Below, in pieces: positions 7,180-15,069 of a DNA stretch of 15,069 nucleotides. How positions within the stretch are numbered: the first letter of the stretch is position 1; every line of letters begins with the position of its first letter. The notes under the pieces were generated by a model. That model was not told the DNA's origin and searched no databases. It saw only the letters and a program-made list of their open reading frames with translations. Source of the DNA: Pseudomonadota bacterium (GTDB lineage: Bacteria; Pseudomonadota; Gammaproteobacteria; Pseudomonadales; Pseudohongiellaceae); contig JADFOC010000011.1 of NCBI GenBank assembly GCA_022563075.1, forward strand, positions 1-15,069, read 5' to 3'. A program made the position numbers and the translations under genes.

Positions 7180-7208
7180 TTGACAGCACCTACCACGGGG
7201 TTTATTTT
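7180..7208 (+). promoter_or_regulatory. Candidate sigma70 promoter of the DUF1592-DUF1552-ankyrin operon
   Basis: A perfect -35 TTGACA (7180-7185), a 17-base spacer and a -10-like TATTTT (7203-7208). Transcription would start near 7215, leaving a leader of about 85 bases before the ATG at 7301. That leader contains a 7-bp hairpin. Confidence 0.5.
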
Positions 7209-7227
7209 GCTTATCAAGCTTGCGGTT

Positions 7228-7247
7228 TAGGCGTGGTTAAACGCCTA
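7228..7247 (+). other. Hairpin in the operon leader
   Basis: TAGGCGT (7228-7234) and ACGCCTA (7241-7247) form a perfect 7-bp stem with loop GGTTAA. It falls roughly 15 to 30 bases after the predicted transcription start. No T-tract follows, so it is not an intrinsic terminator. An operator or an mRNA-stabilising hairpin are both possible. Confidence 0.5.
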
Positions 7248-7300
7248 TTCCAGTATCAGATTTTCCAACTAAACCAAGAATATTCAGCCTGGAGCACTGC

Positions 7301-9706
7301 ATGACGAAGTCAGGAATTGTCGCGTCATTGACCATTTTTGGGCTGCTCCTGGTGACTGCCCTATTACTGCTGGCACCTGATGAACCTTCCTCCCCCGACC
7401 TGGCAGACCAGCCTGGCGTGGTATCCGAGCAGCACGCCGCGCTAATTAATCAATATTGTGTGGTCTGCCACAACCAAGTCATGCAAACCGCCAATCTCGC
7501 GCTGGACAGCATCGACATCGCCGACGTACCGAGTCATCCTCAGGTCTGGGAGAAGGTGCTGCGGAAATTACGCGCCAACGCGATGCCGCCAAGCGGCATG
7601 CCACGGCCCGAGGAGGCCGGTCTTCAGCAACTGGTTGCCTACCTGGAAGGCTCCCTGGACCGGATGGCATTGCAAAACCCGGAGCCGGGTCGTACCGCTA
7701 CCTTCAGTCGTCTAAACCGCATTGAGTATCAGAATGCGGTAAGGGATCTACTGGCTCTTGAAATCGATGTGACTGAACTGCTTCCCAGAGATGACTCCAG
7801 CTATGGTTTCGATAACGTCAATCTAAGCAACCTGTCGCCAACGTTGATGGAACGCTACCTGGCGGCTGCTCAAAAAATAAGTCGGCTGGCGGTGGGTGCA
7901 CCACTGAATAGTCCAACCAGCCATGTGGAACTGCTCGCCACCAATTTGACTCAGGAAGATCGATTCGAGGGCTTGCCCTTCGGCACTCGCGGCGGCACGG
8001 CTTTCTATTACAACTTTCCGCGGGACGGTGAGTACCTGATTGATATCCGGCTGACGCGAGATCGTAATGAAAATATTGAGGGGCTTACCGAACTACACGA
8101 AATGGAAATAACCCTCGATGGTGAGCGCATCGAGTTGTTTGAAATCGTGCCAAATCGATCAGAGATCTTCGCCAAGTTCTACTACTCAGATCAGGGTGCG
8201 GGCACCGGACTGCAAGCGAAGCTATCGGTTCAAGCTGGTTCCCATAAGCTGGGTGTTACATTCCTGAAGAAAAATTCCGCGCTTATTGAAACCACGCGGC
8301 AGCCTTATCTGGCTCACTTCAATCGGGATCGACACCCTCGCCAACAGCCGGCCGTGCATTCCGTGTCTATTGCCGGGCCTTTTGAATCCACAGGCGTTGC
8401 TGATACGCCAAGCAGACGACGCATCTTTAGCTGTGAACCGGATGCATCGATCAGCGCCGATGAATGTGCCCACACAATTATCTCCAAGTTGGCACAGCAG
8501 GCGTTTCGACGCCCGGTGAGCGACGATGAACTGGCAACACCGCTGGCCTTCTTCCGCCGCGCCAGCGAACAAGAAGGTTTTGAAGCCGGTATCGAATTAG
8601 CGATCAGGGCGTTATTGGTTAGCCCGGAGTTCCTATTCCGCATCGAGCAAGATCCAGCCGACGTCGCAGCCGGTGATGTCTATACACTGAGTGATATTGA
8701 ATTTGCCTCCCGCCTGTCTTTCTTTCTCTGGAGCAGCATCCCCGATGAGGAATTGCTGGGGCTGGCTATCGAAGGAAGACTGCAAGAATCCACGGTGCTT
8801 GCCAATCAAGTCGCGCGTATGTTGGCCGATCCTCGTGCCAGCGCCTTGGCGACCAATTTTGCCGGTCAATGGTTATATCTACGCAACCTCGACACGGTGG
8901 CTCCCAATACTCGTCTATTTCCAGATTTCGATGACAATCTCCGCCAGGCGATGCGGCGAGAAACGGAACTTCTGTTCCAGAATATCATGCAACAAGACCG
9001 CAGTGTCATGGAGCTGTTGGAGGCAAACGATACCTTTCTCAATGAGCGACTGGCCAAGCACTATGGTGTAGCAAACATCTATGGTGATCATTTCCGGCGA
9101 GTTGAGCTGGCGGCCGATAGCCCACGACTGGGAATTTTGGGTCACGGCAGCATCCTGACGGTGACCTCCTATGCCACGCGAACTTCGCCGGTACAGAGAG
9201 GCAAATTTGTGTTGGAGAACATCCTCGGTATTCCACCACCACCCCCGCCGAACGATGTGCCCGCTCTCAGTGAAAACCAATCTGAAGTCAGAGTGCTCAG
9301 CATGCGCGAGCGCATGGTACAACATCGGGCGAATCCAGTCTGCGCGACCTGTCACCAGGTGATGGACCCGATTGGTTTAGCGATGGAAAATTTCGATGCC
9401 ATCGGACGCTGGCGTGAACAGAATAGCGACCATAAACCTATAGATGTGTCCGGCAATCTACCTGGCGGTGCGCCCCTGGATGGTGTGAACGGCCTGCGGG
9501 CCGCGCTGCTCTCGAATCCGGGTGCTTTTGTTGGCACCATGAGTGAAAAATTGCTCACCTATGCGCTGGGACGGGGTCTGGAATACTATGATGCGCCGGC
9601 GGTGAGAACCATACTGCGTGATTCGGCCGCACAGGATTATCGATTTTCTTCCCTGATTTTTGCCATTGTAAACAGTACTCCCTTTCGAATGAGGAGAACC
9701 CTATGA
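7301..9706 (+). CDS. DUF1592-family multi-domain protein with two haem-c motifs
   Basis: 801 residues, starting at an ATG with GGAG 6 bases upstream (7291-7294). Residues 5-25 are a hydrophobic signal/anchor (IVASLTIFGLLLVTALLLLA), placing it in the periplasm. Order of parts: a cytochrome-c-like domain with CVVCH at 53-57 and a Met-rich AMPPSGMP loop (94-101); DUF1587 (about 132-198, FSRLNRIEYQNAVRDLL); a beta-rich insert (about 225-325); DUF1595 (about 390-450); DUF1592 (about 460-590); DUF1588 (about 607-706) with a second haem motif CATCH at 681-685; DUF1585 (about 715-797). Length and order fit the family, common in Planctomycetes, Acidobacteria and marine Gammaproteobacteria and of unproven function. 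The two CXXCH motifs suggest electron transfer. It is the first gene of the operon and overlaps the DUF1552 gene by ATGA, the usual partner. Confidence 0.93.
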   Translation: MTKSGIVASLTIFGLLLVTALLLLAPDEPSSPDLADQPGVVSEQHAALINQYCVVCHNQVMQTANLALDSIDIADVPSHPQVWEKVLRKLRANAMPPSGMPRPEEAGLQQLVAYLEGSLDRMALQNPEPGRTATFSRLNRIEYQNAVRDLLALEIDVTELLPRDDSSYGFDNVNLSNLSPTLMERYLAAAQKISRLAVGAPLNSPTSHVELLATNLTQEDRFEGLPFGTRGGTAFYYNFPRDGEYLIDIRLTRDRNENIEGLTELHEMEITLDGERIELFEIVPNRSEIFAKFYYSDQGAGTGLQAKLSVQAGSHKLGVTFLKKNSALIETTRQPYLAHFNRDRHPRQQPAVHSVSIAGPFESTGVADTPSRRRIFSCEPDASISADECAHTIISKLAQQAFRRPVSDDELATPLAFFRRASEQEGFEAGIELAIRALLVSPEFLFRIEQDPADVAAGDVYTLSDIEFASRLSFFLWSSIPDEELLGLAIEGRLQESTVLANQVARMLADPRASALATNFAGQWLYLRNLDTVAPNTRLFPDFDDNLRQAMRRETELLFQNIMQQDRSVMELLEANDTFLNERLAKHYGVANIYGDHFRRVELAADSPRLGILGHGSILTVTSYATRTSPVQRGKFVLENILGIPPPPPPNDVPALSENQSEVRVLSMRERMVQHRANPVCATCHQVMDPIGLAMENFDAIGRWREQNSDHKPIDVSGNLPGGAPLDGVNGLRAALLSNPGAFVGTMSEKLLTYALGRGLEYYDAPAVRTILRDSAAQDYRFSSLIFAIVNSTPFRMRRTL

Positions 9707-11049
9707 TTATCACCAAGAAAGCCTTGCCCCGTCGCACGTTTCTGCGCGGCCTCGGCGCAAGCATCGCACTGCCTCTGCTGGACGCTATGATTCCAGCATT
9801 GTCGGCGCAGTCGGCTACGCTGGCGCAACCAATAAGACGCATCGGCTACTTTTACCTGCCGATGGGCATGAACCCGGCTCCCTGGATACCGCAACAAACC
9901 GGCAAACTCACCAGCCTGCCGCCCTCGCTTGCCAGTCTTAATCCATTTCTGGACAAGATCACGGTGCTTTCTAATCTTGAAATCCGGGATGCCTACACCA
10001 CGGGTAACCATGCATCTGCCAATTGTGCCTTCCTAAGTTGCTTGGGCGCCAAGCGAACCGAAGGCAGCGACTACTATCTCGGCACCACCATCGATCAGAT
10101 CGCGGCACAGCAGATTGGCCGGGAGACACCCTTTCCGTCGCTTGAACTGGGTACGGACCTGATTGCCCAGGTGGGAAACTGCGATAATGGATATGCCTGC
10201 GTGTATCAGAATAGCCTGTCCTGGTCCTCTCCCACCACGCCATTACCAACCGAGGCTGATCCGAGAGTTCTGTTCGAGCGCCTGTTTGGCGATGGTGGCA
10301 CCCCGGAACAACGTCGAGCGGAACTGTCCAAGAACGCCAGCCTGTTGGACGCGGTGCTGGAAGATATTCATGGCTACCAGAAAAAACTCGGCGCCGGCGA
10401 TCGAGTAAAGGTAAATGAATATCTGGATACGGTGCGTGAAGTCGAACGACGCATTCATCTGTCACAGCAGCAATCTGACTCGGCAGCGCTGCCGGATCTA
10501 AACCGCCCAACCGCCGTCCCCGAGGAGTGGGAGGATCATGTCAAACTGATGATCGACCTGCAGACCCTTGCCCTGCAGGCCGATTTGACCAGAGTCGTTT
10601 CCTTTCAATTGGCGCGCGAAGCCAGCACTCGCACCTATCCGCAAATTGGTGTACCCGAGCCTCATCATCCAGTTTCGCATCATGGCAATTCTCCTGAGAT
10701 GCTGGAGAAACTGGCGAAGATAAATACGTACCATGTGTCACTCTTTGCTTATTTATTAGAAAGTCTGGATTCTGTCGACGAAGGCAACGGCACACTACTG
10801 GATCACTCTACCTATTTAATGGGTAGTGGCATGGGCAATCCGGATGTTCATGACCATTCCAACTTGCCTATCGTGGTTGCCAGTGGTAGCACCAGCAAGA
10901 TATTTGGCGGTCGCCATATCAGCTTTGAAGAACAGACACCACTGGCCAACCTGCATTTAAGCCTGTTGGATAGCATGGGTGTGCATCTGGAAAACTTTGC
11001 CGACAATAGCGGCAGGGTTAGTGAAATATTCGATCCTGTCACTGCCTGA
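9703..11049 (+). CDS. DUF1552-family protein, Tat-exported
   Basis: 448 residues. The ATG overlaps the upstream stop (ATGA) and has a strong GAGGAG ribosome-binding site at 9691-9696. A twin-arginine signal is visible at the N-terminus: PRRTFLRGLG (9-18), a hydrophobic stretch (SIALPLLDAMIPAL) and an alanine-rich cleavage region, so the protein probably folds in the cytoplasm, perhaps with a cofactor, before export. The body starts RRIGYFYLPMGMNPAPW and continues with SLNPFLDKITVLSNLE and a GNHASANCAFLSC segment. Later come ADLTRVVSFQLARE, HHPVSHHGN and DHSTYLMGSGMGN with HDHSNLP, all typical of DUF1552. The C-terminal half is His/Asp rich, in line with a metal site as in the related sulfatase/DUF1501 group (inference). 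The strict pairing with DUF1592 proteins across genomes suggests a joint function, not yet known. Confidence 0.93.
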   Translation: MIITKKALPRRTFLRGLGASIALPLLDAMIPALSAQSATLAQPIRRIGYFYLPMGMNPAPWIPQQTGKLTSLPPSLASLNPFLDKITVLSNLEIRDAYTTGNHASANCAFLSCLGAKRTEGSDYYLGTTIDQIAAQQIGRETPFPSLELGTDLIAQVGNCDNGYACVYQNSLSWSSPTTPLPTEADPRVLFERLFGDGGTPEQRRAELSKNASLLDAVLEDIHGYQKKLGAGDRVKVNEYLDTVREVERRIHLSQQQSDSAALPDLNRPTAVPEEWEDHVKLMIDLQTLALQADLTRVVSFQLAREASTRTYPQIGVPEPHHPVSHHGNSPEMLEKLAKINTYHVSLFAYLLESLDSVDEGNGTLLDHSTYLMGSGMGNPDVHDHSNLPIVVASGSTSKIFGGRHISFEEQTPLANLHLSLLDSMGVHLENFADNSGRVSEIFDPVTA

Positions 11050-11058
11050 CGAGTAAAC

Positions 11059-12540
11059 ATGATGCTTAGTGCTCTACGCTCACTCAGAAAATCACCACTG
11101 TTATTAGCATTACTGCTGTCATTGCCGAGTGTTATATCCGCCCAACCAGACATTCGCTTGATCGATGCGGTCGAGAGGCGGGATCTGTCGGCATTTCGCG
11201 CGATGCTCGATCTCCGCATCGACGTGAATCAAGTTGAAGTGGATGGCACTACGGCGATGCACTGGGCCGCACACCGAGACACTGTGGACATGGCCAGACT
11301 ATTGATCGCGGCTGGCGCCGAAGTGAATGTGAAGAATCGCTATGGGGTCGCGCCGTTATCGCTGGCGGCTGTCAACGGCAATGTCGAAATGGTGAGACTG
11401 ATACTGCAAGCCGGCGCCGACCCCAACACGGCAATGAGCGAAAATGAAACCGTGCTGTTGACGGCGTCACGTACCGGTGTGGTTGAAGTGGTGGAATTAC
11501 TTATTAATTACGGCGCCGATGTCAACGCCAGGGAAAGCTGGCGCGGTCAAACGGCACTGATGTGGGGCGCGGGGGAAGGCAATCTGGAAGTGGTTAAGTC
11601 GCTCATTGCACACGGTGCAGACGTAGCAGCACGCTCAGACAAGGGATTCACCTCTTTGCTGTTCTCTGCCAGAGAAGGTCACACGGCTTTGTCAGAGGCG
11701 CTACTGCATCTTGGTGCAAACATAAACGAGGCGCTGCCAACGGCAGCAGCGGTGGTAAATGAAGCCGGTTTGAGCGCCGCCGAACAATCCGGGCTTACGC
11801 CACTATTATTGGCAGTCGGCAATGCGCACTATGAAACCGCCGCGCTGTTATTGGATGAGGGTGCCGATGCCAATGCCGCACCGCTGGGCTGGACACCTCT
11901 GCATCAACTATCCTGGGTGCGCAAGGCGGGTCAGGCCGGAAGCAATAACCCGGCACCGGAAGGATCCGGGTCGATGGGTAGTCTGGAATTCGCCAGGAAA
12001 CTGATCGCAATGGGAGCAGATTTGAATGCCAGGGTTAGCCGAAGACCCCCGGTGGGTGTTTCTGCCCTCAACATGCTAGGTAGCACGCCATTCTTATTGG
12101 CCGCGAGAACGGCCGACGTGGATCTGATGAAATTGTTTGCCGAACTTGGCGGCGATCCGTTCATGCCCAATGAGGATAACAGCACTCCGCTGATGGTAGC
12201 GGCGGGCCTTGGCACCAACGCACCGGGGGAGGACCCAGGCACCGAAAGCGAGGTGTTGGAAGCGGTAGAGTTAGCATTGGCATTAGGCGCGGACATCAAC
12301 GCCATCGACAACAACGGTGAGACTGCCATGCACGGAGCAGCCTATAAACACCTGCCGCTGGTGGTTCAATACCTGCATGACAACGGCGCCGAGATGGAGA
12401 TTTGGAATCGAGCTAACAGTAGCGGCTGGACTCCGATTGCCATCGCCCAGGGGATTCATCGGGGCATGAGTGTCCAAAGTTCACGCGTGACGGAAGCGGC
12501 ACTACAACAGCTACTGGACCAGCATGGCGGCTCCCCCTGA
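11059..12540 (+). CDS. Secreted ankyrin-repeat protein
   Basis: 493 residues starting at the first of two adjacent ATGs, 9 bases after the DUF1552 stop, with a modest GACGAG ribosome-binding site. Residues 1-28 are a Sec signal peptide (RSLRK, then LLLALLLSLPSVISAQ). Almost the whole mature protein is ankyrin repeats of about 33 residues: about 31-61, 62-94, 95-127, 128-161, 162-194, 195-226, 244-276, 341-373, 418-451 and 453-489 are clear, with typical TAMHWAA, LLIAAGAEVN and GADVNAR signatures. Degenerate or interrupted units lie between; one carries a Gly/Ser-rich insert near 289-308. Such repeats bind proteins and have no catalytic residues. Its position as third gene of the operon, the same arrangement I recall in other DUF1592/DUF1552 clusters, suggests a periplasmic scaffold for those two proteins. 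The partner is inferred. Confidence 0.9.
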   Translation: MMLSALRSLRKSPLLLALLLSLPSVISAQPDIRLIDAVERRDLSAFRAMLDLRIDVNQVEVDGTTAMHWAAHRDTVDMARLLIAAGAEVNVKNRYGVAPLSLAAVNGNVEMVRLILQAGADPNTAMSENETVLLTASRTGVVEVVELLINYGADVNARESWRGQTALMWGAGEGNLEVVKSLIAHGADVAARSDKGFTSLLFSAREGHTALSEALLHLGANINEALPTAAAVVNEAGLSAAEQSGLTPLLLAVGNAHYETAALLLDEGADANAAPLGWTPLHQLSWVRKAGQAGSNNPAPEGSGSMGSLEFARKLIAMGADLNARVSRRPPVGVSALNMLGSTPFLLAARTADVDLMKLFAELGGDPFMPNEDNSTPLMVAAGLGTNAPGEDPGTESEVLEAVELALALGADINAIDNNGETAMHGAAYKHLPLVVQYLHDNGAEMEIWNRANSSGWTPIAIAQGIHRGMSVQSSRVTEAALQQLLDQHGGSP

Positions 12541-12601
12541 GTGTCCGCCTTCGAATTAATGAGACCTGACCCTGTCTATCAGCCTTGCCGTTTCCTCAAT
12601 C
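12541..12601. other. Convergent intergenic spacer
   Basis: 61 bases between the ends of two converging genes. AATGAGA (12558-12564) and TCTCATT (12600-12606, reaching into the stop codon of the minus-strand gene) form a perfect 7-bp inverted repeat with a 35-base loop. GGCGG (12526-12530) and CCGCC (12545-12549) form a shorter one over the ankyrin stop. Neither has a T-tract. Confidence 0.35.
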
Positions 12602-15069
12602 TCATTGATCAAATGACACTACTTCGAAGATAATCGGATCTTCCTGCAGTAATTGAAGCCGAAGATTCGATACCACATTTTCACAACTTATTCGAGTAAC
12701 CGGCAGCAGTAAACCGTCTGCCACCGAATAGCTTGGCATATTATCCACTACCGAGCTGCTGCCTTGGCCATCGGTGAGCTCAAATTGAACCGGATCACTA
12801 TTGCTTAGCTGCATGCTGATCTGATAAATCTCTGACCCTTCCAGGGAAACTGCAAATGTCAGTGCGCCGGTGTCACAGTCGAATTGCGTGCTTTGCGCTG
12901 TTCTTTGTTGTTTTAGTGCCAGACAAGATAAGTACCTATCACTAAGCGTATCGACATCGGCAGGGGTCGTGTCCACCCGGGTCAAGCCGAAATATTCTAC
13001 TTCCAGACCATCGAGCACCGAGTCTTCATCACGATCGATGCCAATGCGTGATCCAGAGCCTGGCGGCACCGCCGTAAACGTCACCGGACCATCTGTTTGG
13101 CTCAGGCATTGCAATTCGTCGAGGGAATAGACTTCATTCTGATCGCTAATAAACGAATTGCCTCCCTGATAGAACCAGCCCCGTGCAATGCCATCCACTG
13201 TAGCCTTGGCGATCAGGTCGGCCTCAACCACGACTCCTCCCAGACTCTTGGACACAAAGCTGGTACTGGCGCGCTGCATCAGCAGAGCCACTCTGTCTGC
13301 GGCAAAATCCTCGTTAACAGCCGAGTAAGTGACTTGTTGTCCGACTATCGGTGCCAGATCTGTGTCAAACACCAACAGGAATTCTTCCATGTCATGGTGT
13401 TGGCTCGAATCGGTAAAACCGACGTCATCACTGAGAACACCGGATTGAAATAGACTGAGGCTGAGGAATCTTAATAGACTGTCTATGGATCCATCATGAG
13501 TAAATCCGTAGCCTCGAATCTGATCGCCCAAGAAACTATTGTCCGTGGTAGTAATACCAGGCGACTGCGGCATGCCAAACATGCCTATCTTGGTGTATAG
13601 ATTTCTAAGATGTGGCACCTTTATGATTTGCGAGCCGCCTTCAAAACTCTGATTGGTGCCGGTACCAAAAAAACCTTGGGCGCGGTCAAGCTCATGGCAG
13701 CCCTCGCAGGTAAAACCGGTGCGATCTAACAGGTTTTCGCTGGTACTGTTATTTGGCAGGCCATCCGAGAGTCTGGGGCCATCGAAAAAGTCCGCTCCTC
13801 GCTGCTCCGCCGATCTCAAGCTGTTATCCAACATCCTGTTTGGGTTGGGAGGCAGGAAAACCTGCAGTTGAAAATCGCTGAAGGCCTGCATGCTGACCTC
13901 GTCGATATTTTCTTCGCGACCTACCAGTCCTGAGAAAGCCACTATAAAATTACGAAATGACAAATCCTCATCGGTGGCATCCATGCCGAGGGCGCCATTC
14001 GAGCGATCGCCTCGCCAATGCATGGCGCCCGAGTTGGACAGTCCCCTAAGCGTCTGTGTCGTCATCGGCCCTTTCATCGGATGAAATTCTTCGACGTCGG
14101 CACCACCGTTCGATCCCGAGCCGATGTTGGCAAACTGACCAAGCAGTGTTGGTATCGGGTCGAATTTAACCACATCGTCCGGGTCGCCCAAGTCCCAGGC
14201 CAGATGATCTGTGTCACCAAATATGTGACAACTGGCACAAGAGGTTTCTCCATTACTGGAAGTTGTTCTGGCATCGTATAGAAATTCTCTGCCAATTATG
14301 ATTGAGGAAGGCTCAGGGTTATACAAGGTGATATGTGATACTTCAGTTTTACTTAGCGTGTCGATTGCGCTAACACCATTATCGAATCTGGTTAAGGCAT
14401 AGAGCCTGCTGCCATCCTGGTTGATCGCGAGTCCAGCTGGCCCACCGCCACTAACATCGATGCGCGCCTCGGCGTTTGGCGTGAAGGTATTCTGTTCCAG
14501 TTCGTTAGTATCGAAATACCCAATCGCACTCGACCCGAAGCCTGCCACATAGAGAGTATTGCCATCCGGGCTGACCACCATTTCCAGCGGCGTCGCCAGG
14601 CTTCTATCACGCACATCCTCGGTGGCTGGCAGCAGGGAATAGTCGATGTGTTTATTCAGATGTCGTGCATCAACATCGCTGCCGGTCACTTCAGGCTGAC
14701 TGATTACGGTAATCTGTGATTTCGCGAGGTGCCCCTGCACCGTGCTACCGCCAAATATTCCAGGCCCTTCGAAGCGCTGCGCATTATTGGCATCGGTGTT
14801 GCTGATGTAAAGTGCGCCGCTGACAGGATTGACCACCATATTAAACAGGGTGGTACCCACACCAGTGTGAACGGCTGTCTCCTGCAGGCTCGTGGTATCG
14901 ATTGCAAAGACGTCTTTGTCCGGTAGGCGAAAGCGCACTGCATTGTTCCAGTTTCGCGCAAGCTCGTCCTGAAATTCACCGGTGGTAACATCACTATCCA
15001 CAGGACCCGCATCGGGGTTCCATTTGACAATCAAACCCACTTCTGGCGCATCGATCCCTTCTACGTTGG
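12602..15069 (-). CDS. Beta-propeller and di-haem peroxidase (MauG-like) protein, 5' end missing
   Basis: The frame stays open through the right edge (…NVEGIDAPEVGLIVKW), so the true start is outside; the GTG at 15040 is probably an internal valine. The visible 822 residues begin with YVTN-type propeller blades (NMVVNPVSGALYISN, MVVSPDGNTLYVAGFG, LAINQDGSRLYALTRFDNGVSAID). A di-haem domain follows, with CASCH (14225-14239), MTTQTLRGL and MHWRGDR, then CEGCH (13694-13708). That set is typical of secreted cytochrome-c-peroxidase/MauG relatives. Near 13000-13060 an acidic DRDEDSVLDGLE segment looks like a calcium-binding type-3 repeat. The C-terminal 100 or so residues are beta-rich with cysteines (C-D-T-G, S-C-E-N). 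It converges on the ankyrin gene across 61 bases, in which I see no T-tract terminator. Export is expected but the signal peptide is not in view. Substrate unknown. Confidence 0.87.
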   Translation of the reverse strand, partial: NVEGIDAPEVGLIVKWNPDAGPVDSDVTTGEFQDELARNWNNAVRFRLPDKDVFAIDTTSLQETAVHTGVGTTLFNMVVNPVSGALYISNTDANNAQRFEGPGIFGGSTVQGHLAKSQITVISQPEVTGSDVDARHLNKHIDYSLLPATEDVRDRSLATPLEMVVSPDGNTLYVAGFGSSAIGYFDTNELEQNTFTPNAEARIDVSGGGPAGLAINQDGSRLYALTRFDNGVSAIDTLSKTEVSHITLYNPEPSSIIIGREFLYDARTTSSNGETSCASCHIFGDTDHLAWDLGDPDDVVKFDPIPTLLGQFANIGSGSNGGADVEEFHPMKGPMTTQTLRGLSNSGAMHWRGDRSNGALGMDATDEDLSFRNFIVAFSGLVGREENIDEVSMQAFSDFQLQVFLPPNPNRMLDNSLRSAEQRGADFFDGPRLSDGLPNNSTSENLLDRTGFTCEGCHELDRAQGFFGTGTNQSFEGGSQIIKVPHLRNLYTKIGMFGMPQSPGITTTDNSFLGDQIRGYGFTHDGSIDSLLRFLSLSLFQSGVLSDDVGFTDSSQHHDMEEFLLVFDTDLAPIVGQQVTYSAVNEDFAADRVALLMQRASTSFVSKSLGGVVVEADLIAKATVDGIARGWFYQGGNSFISDQNEVYSLDELQCLSQTDGPVTFTAVPPGSGSRIGIDRDEDSVLDGLEVEYFGLTRVDTTPADVDTLSDRYLSCLALKQQRTAQSTQFDCDTGALTFAVSLEGSEIYQISMQLSNSDPVQFELTDGQGSSSVVDNMPSYSVADGLLLPVTRISCENVVSNLRLQLLQEDPIIFEVVSFDQ

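Noticed and set aside
6987..7304. A 105-codon plus-strand frame starting with GTG and overlapping the DUF1592 start by ATGA
   Set aside because: It spans the hairpins and the best promoter candidate, has no ribosome-binding site I can see, and its product has no recognisable pattern. The operon-like overlap looks accidental.

Overview
The window reads as bacterial DNA, probably from a marine or environmental Gram-negative. The basis is dense coding, Sec and Tat signal peptides, c-type (CXXCH) multi-domain proteins of the DUF1592/DUF1552 type, and clusters known from Gammaproteobacteria, Acidobacteria and Planctomycetes. The taxonomic placement is inference; there is no rRNA or tRNA here to fix it. 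No insertion sequence, CRISPR array or phage gene was found.

Left part, minus strand. From right to left it holds: a secreted protein of unknown function (6397-6909); a secreted protein with a poly-aspartate run (5142-6077), followed by a likely terminator; a 1009-residue multidomain enzyme (1848-4877); a PMT-family membrane glycosyltransferase (504-1835) that starts 12 bases after the enzyme's stop; and the 5' part of a secreted PDLQGVW-type protein that runs off the left edge (1-357).

The main find is the 1009-residue protein. Its N-terminus is a GT60/PF11397-type domain, the family of the eukaryotic Skp1 hydroxyproline GlcNAc-transferase. A thioredoxin-fold domain without the peroxidatic cysteine follows, and then two consecutive 2-oxoglutarate/Fe(II) prolyl-4-hydroxylase-like domains, each with an intact HxD...H...R set. 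This is a single-chain hydroxylase plus glycosyltransferase. It parallels the two-enzyme pathway that hydroxylates a proline of Skp1 and then adds GlcNAc in Dictyostelium and Toxoplasma. Its coupling to a protein-O-mannosyltransferase-like gene suggests a bacterial protein-modification locus. The substrate is unknown.

Right part. A divergent region (6910-7300) carries candidate promoters in both directions and several hairpins. It is followed by a plus-strand operon: a DUF1587/1595/1592/1588/1585 protein with two haem-c motifs (7301-9706), a Tat-exported DUF1552 protein (9703-11049, overlapping by ATGA) and a secreted ankyrin-repeat protein (11059-12540). Facing it is a beta-propeller plus di-haem peroxidase-like gene (12602 to the right edge, 5' end missing). 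These genes are predicted to be exported, or in the last case probably so, and most belong to families of unknown physiological role. They look like an envelope redox or scavenging module rather than part of the glycosylation locus.
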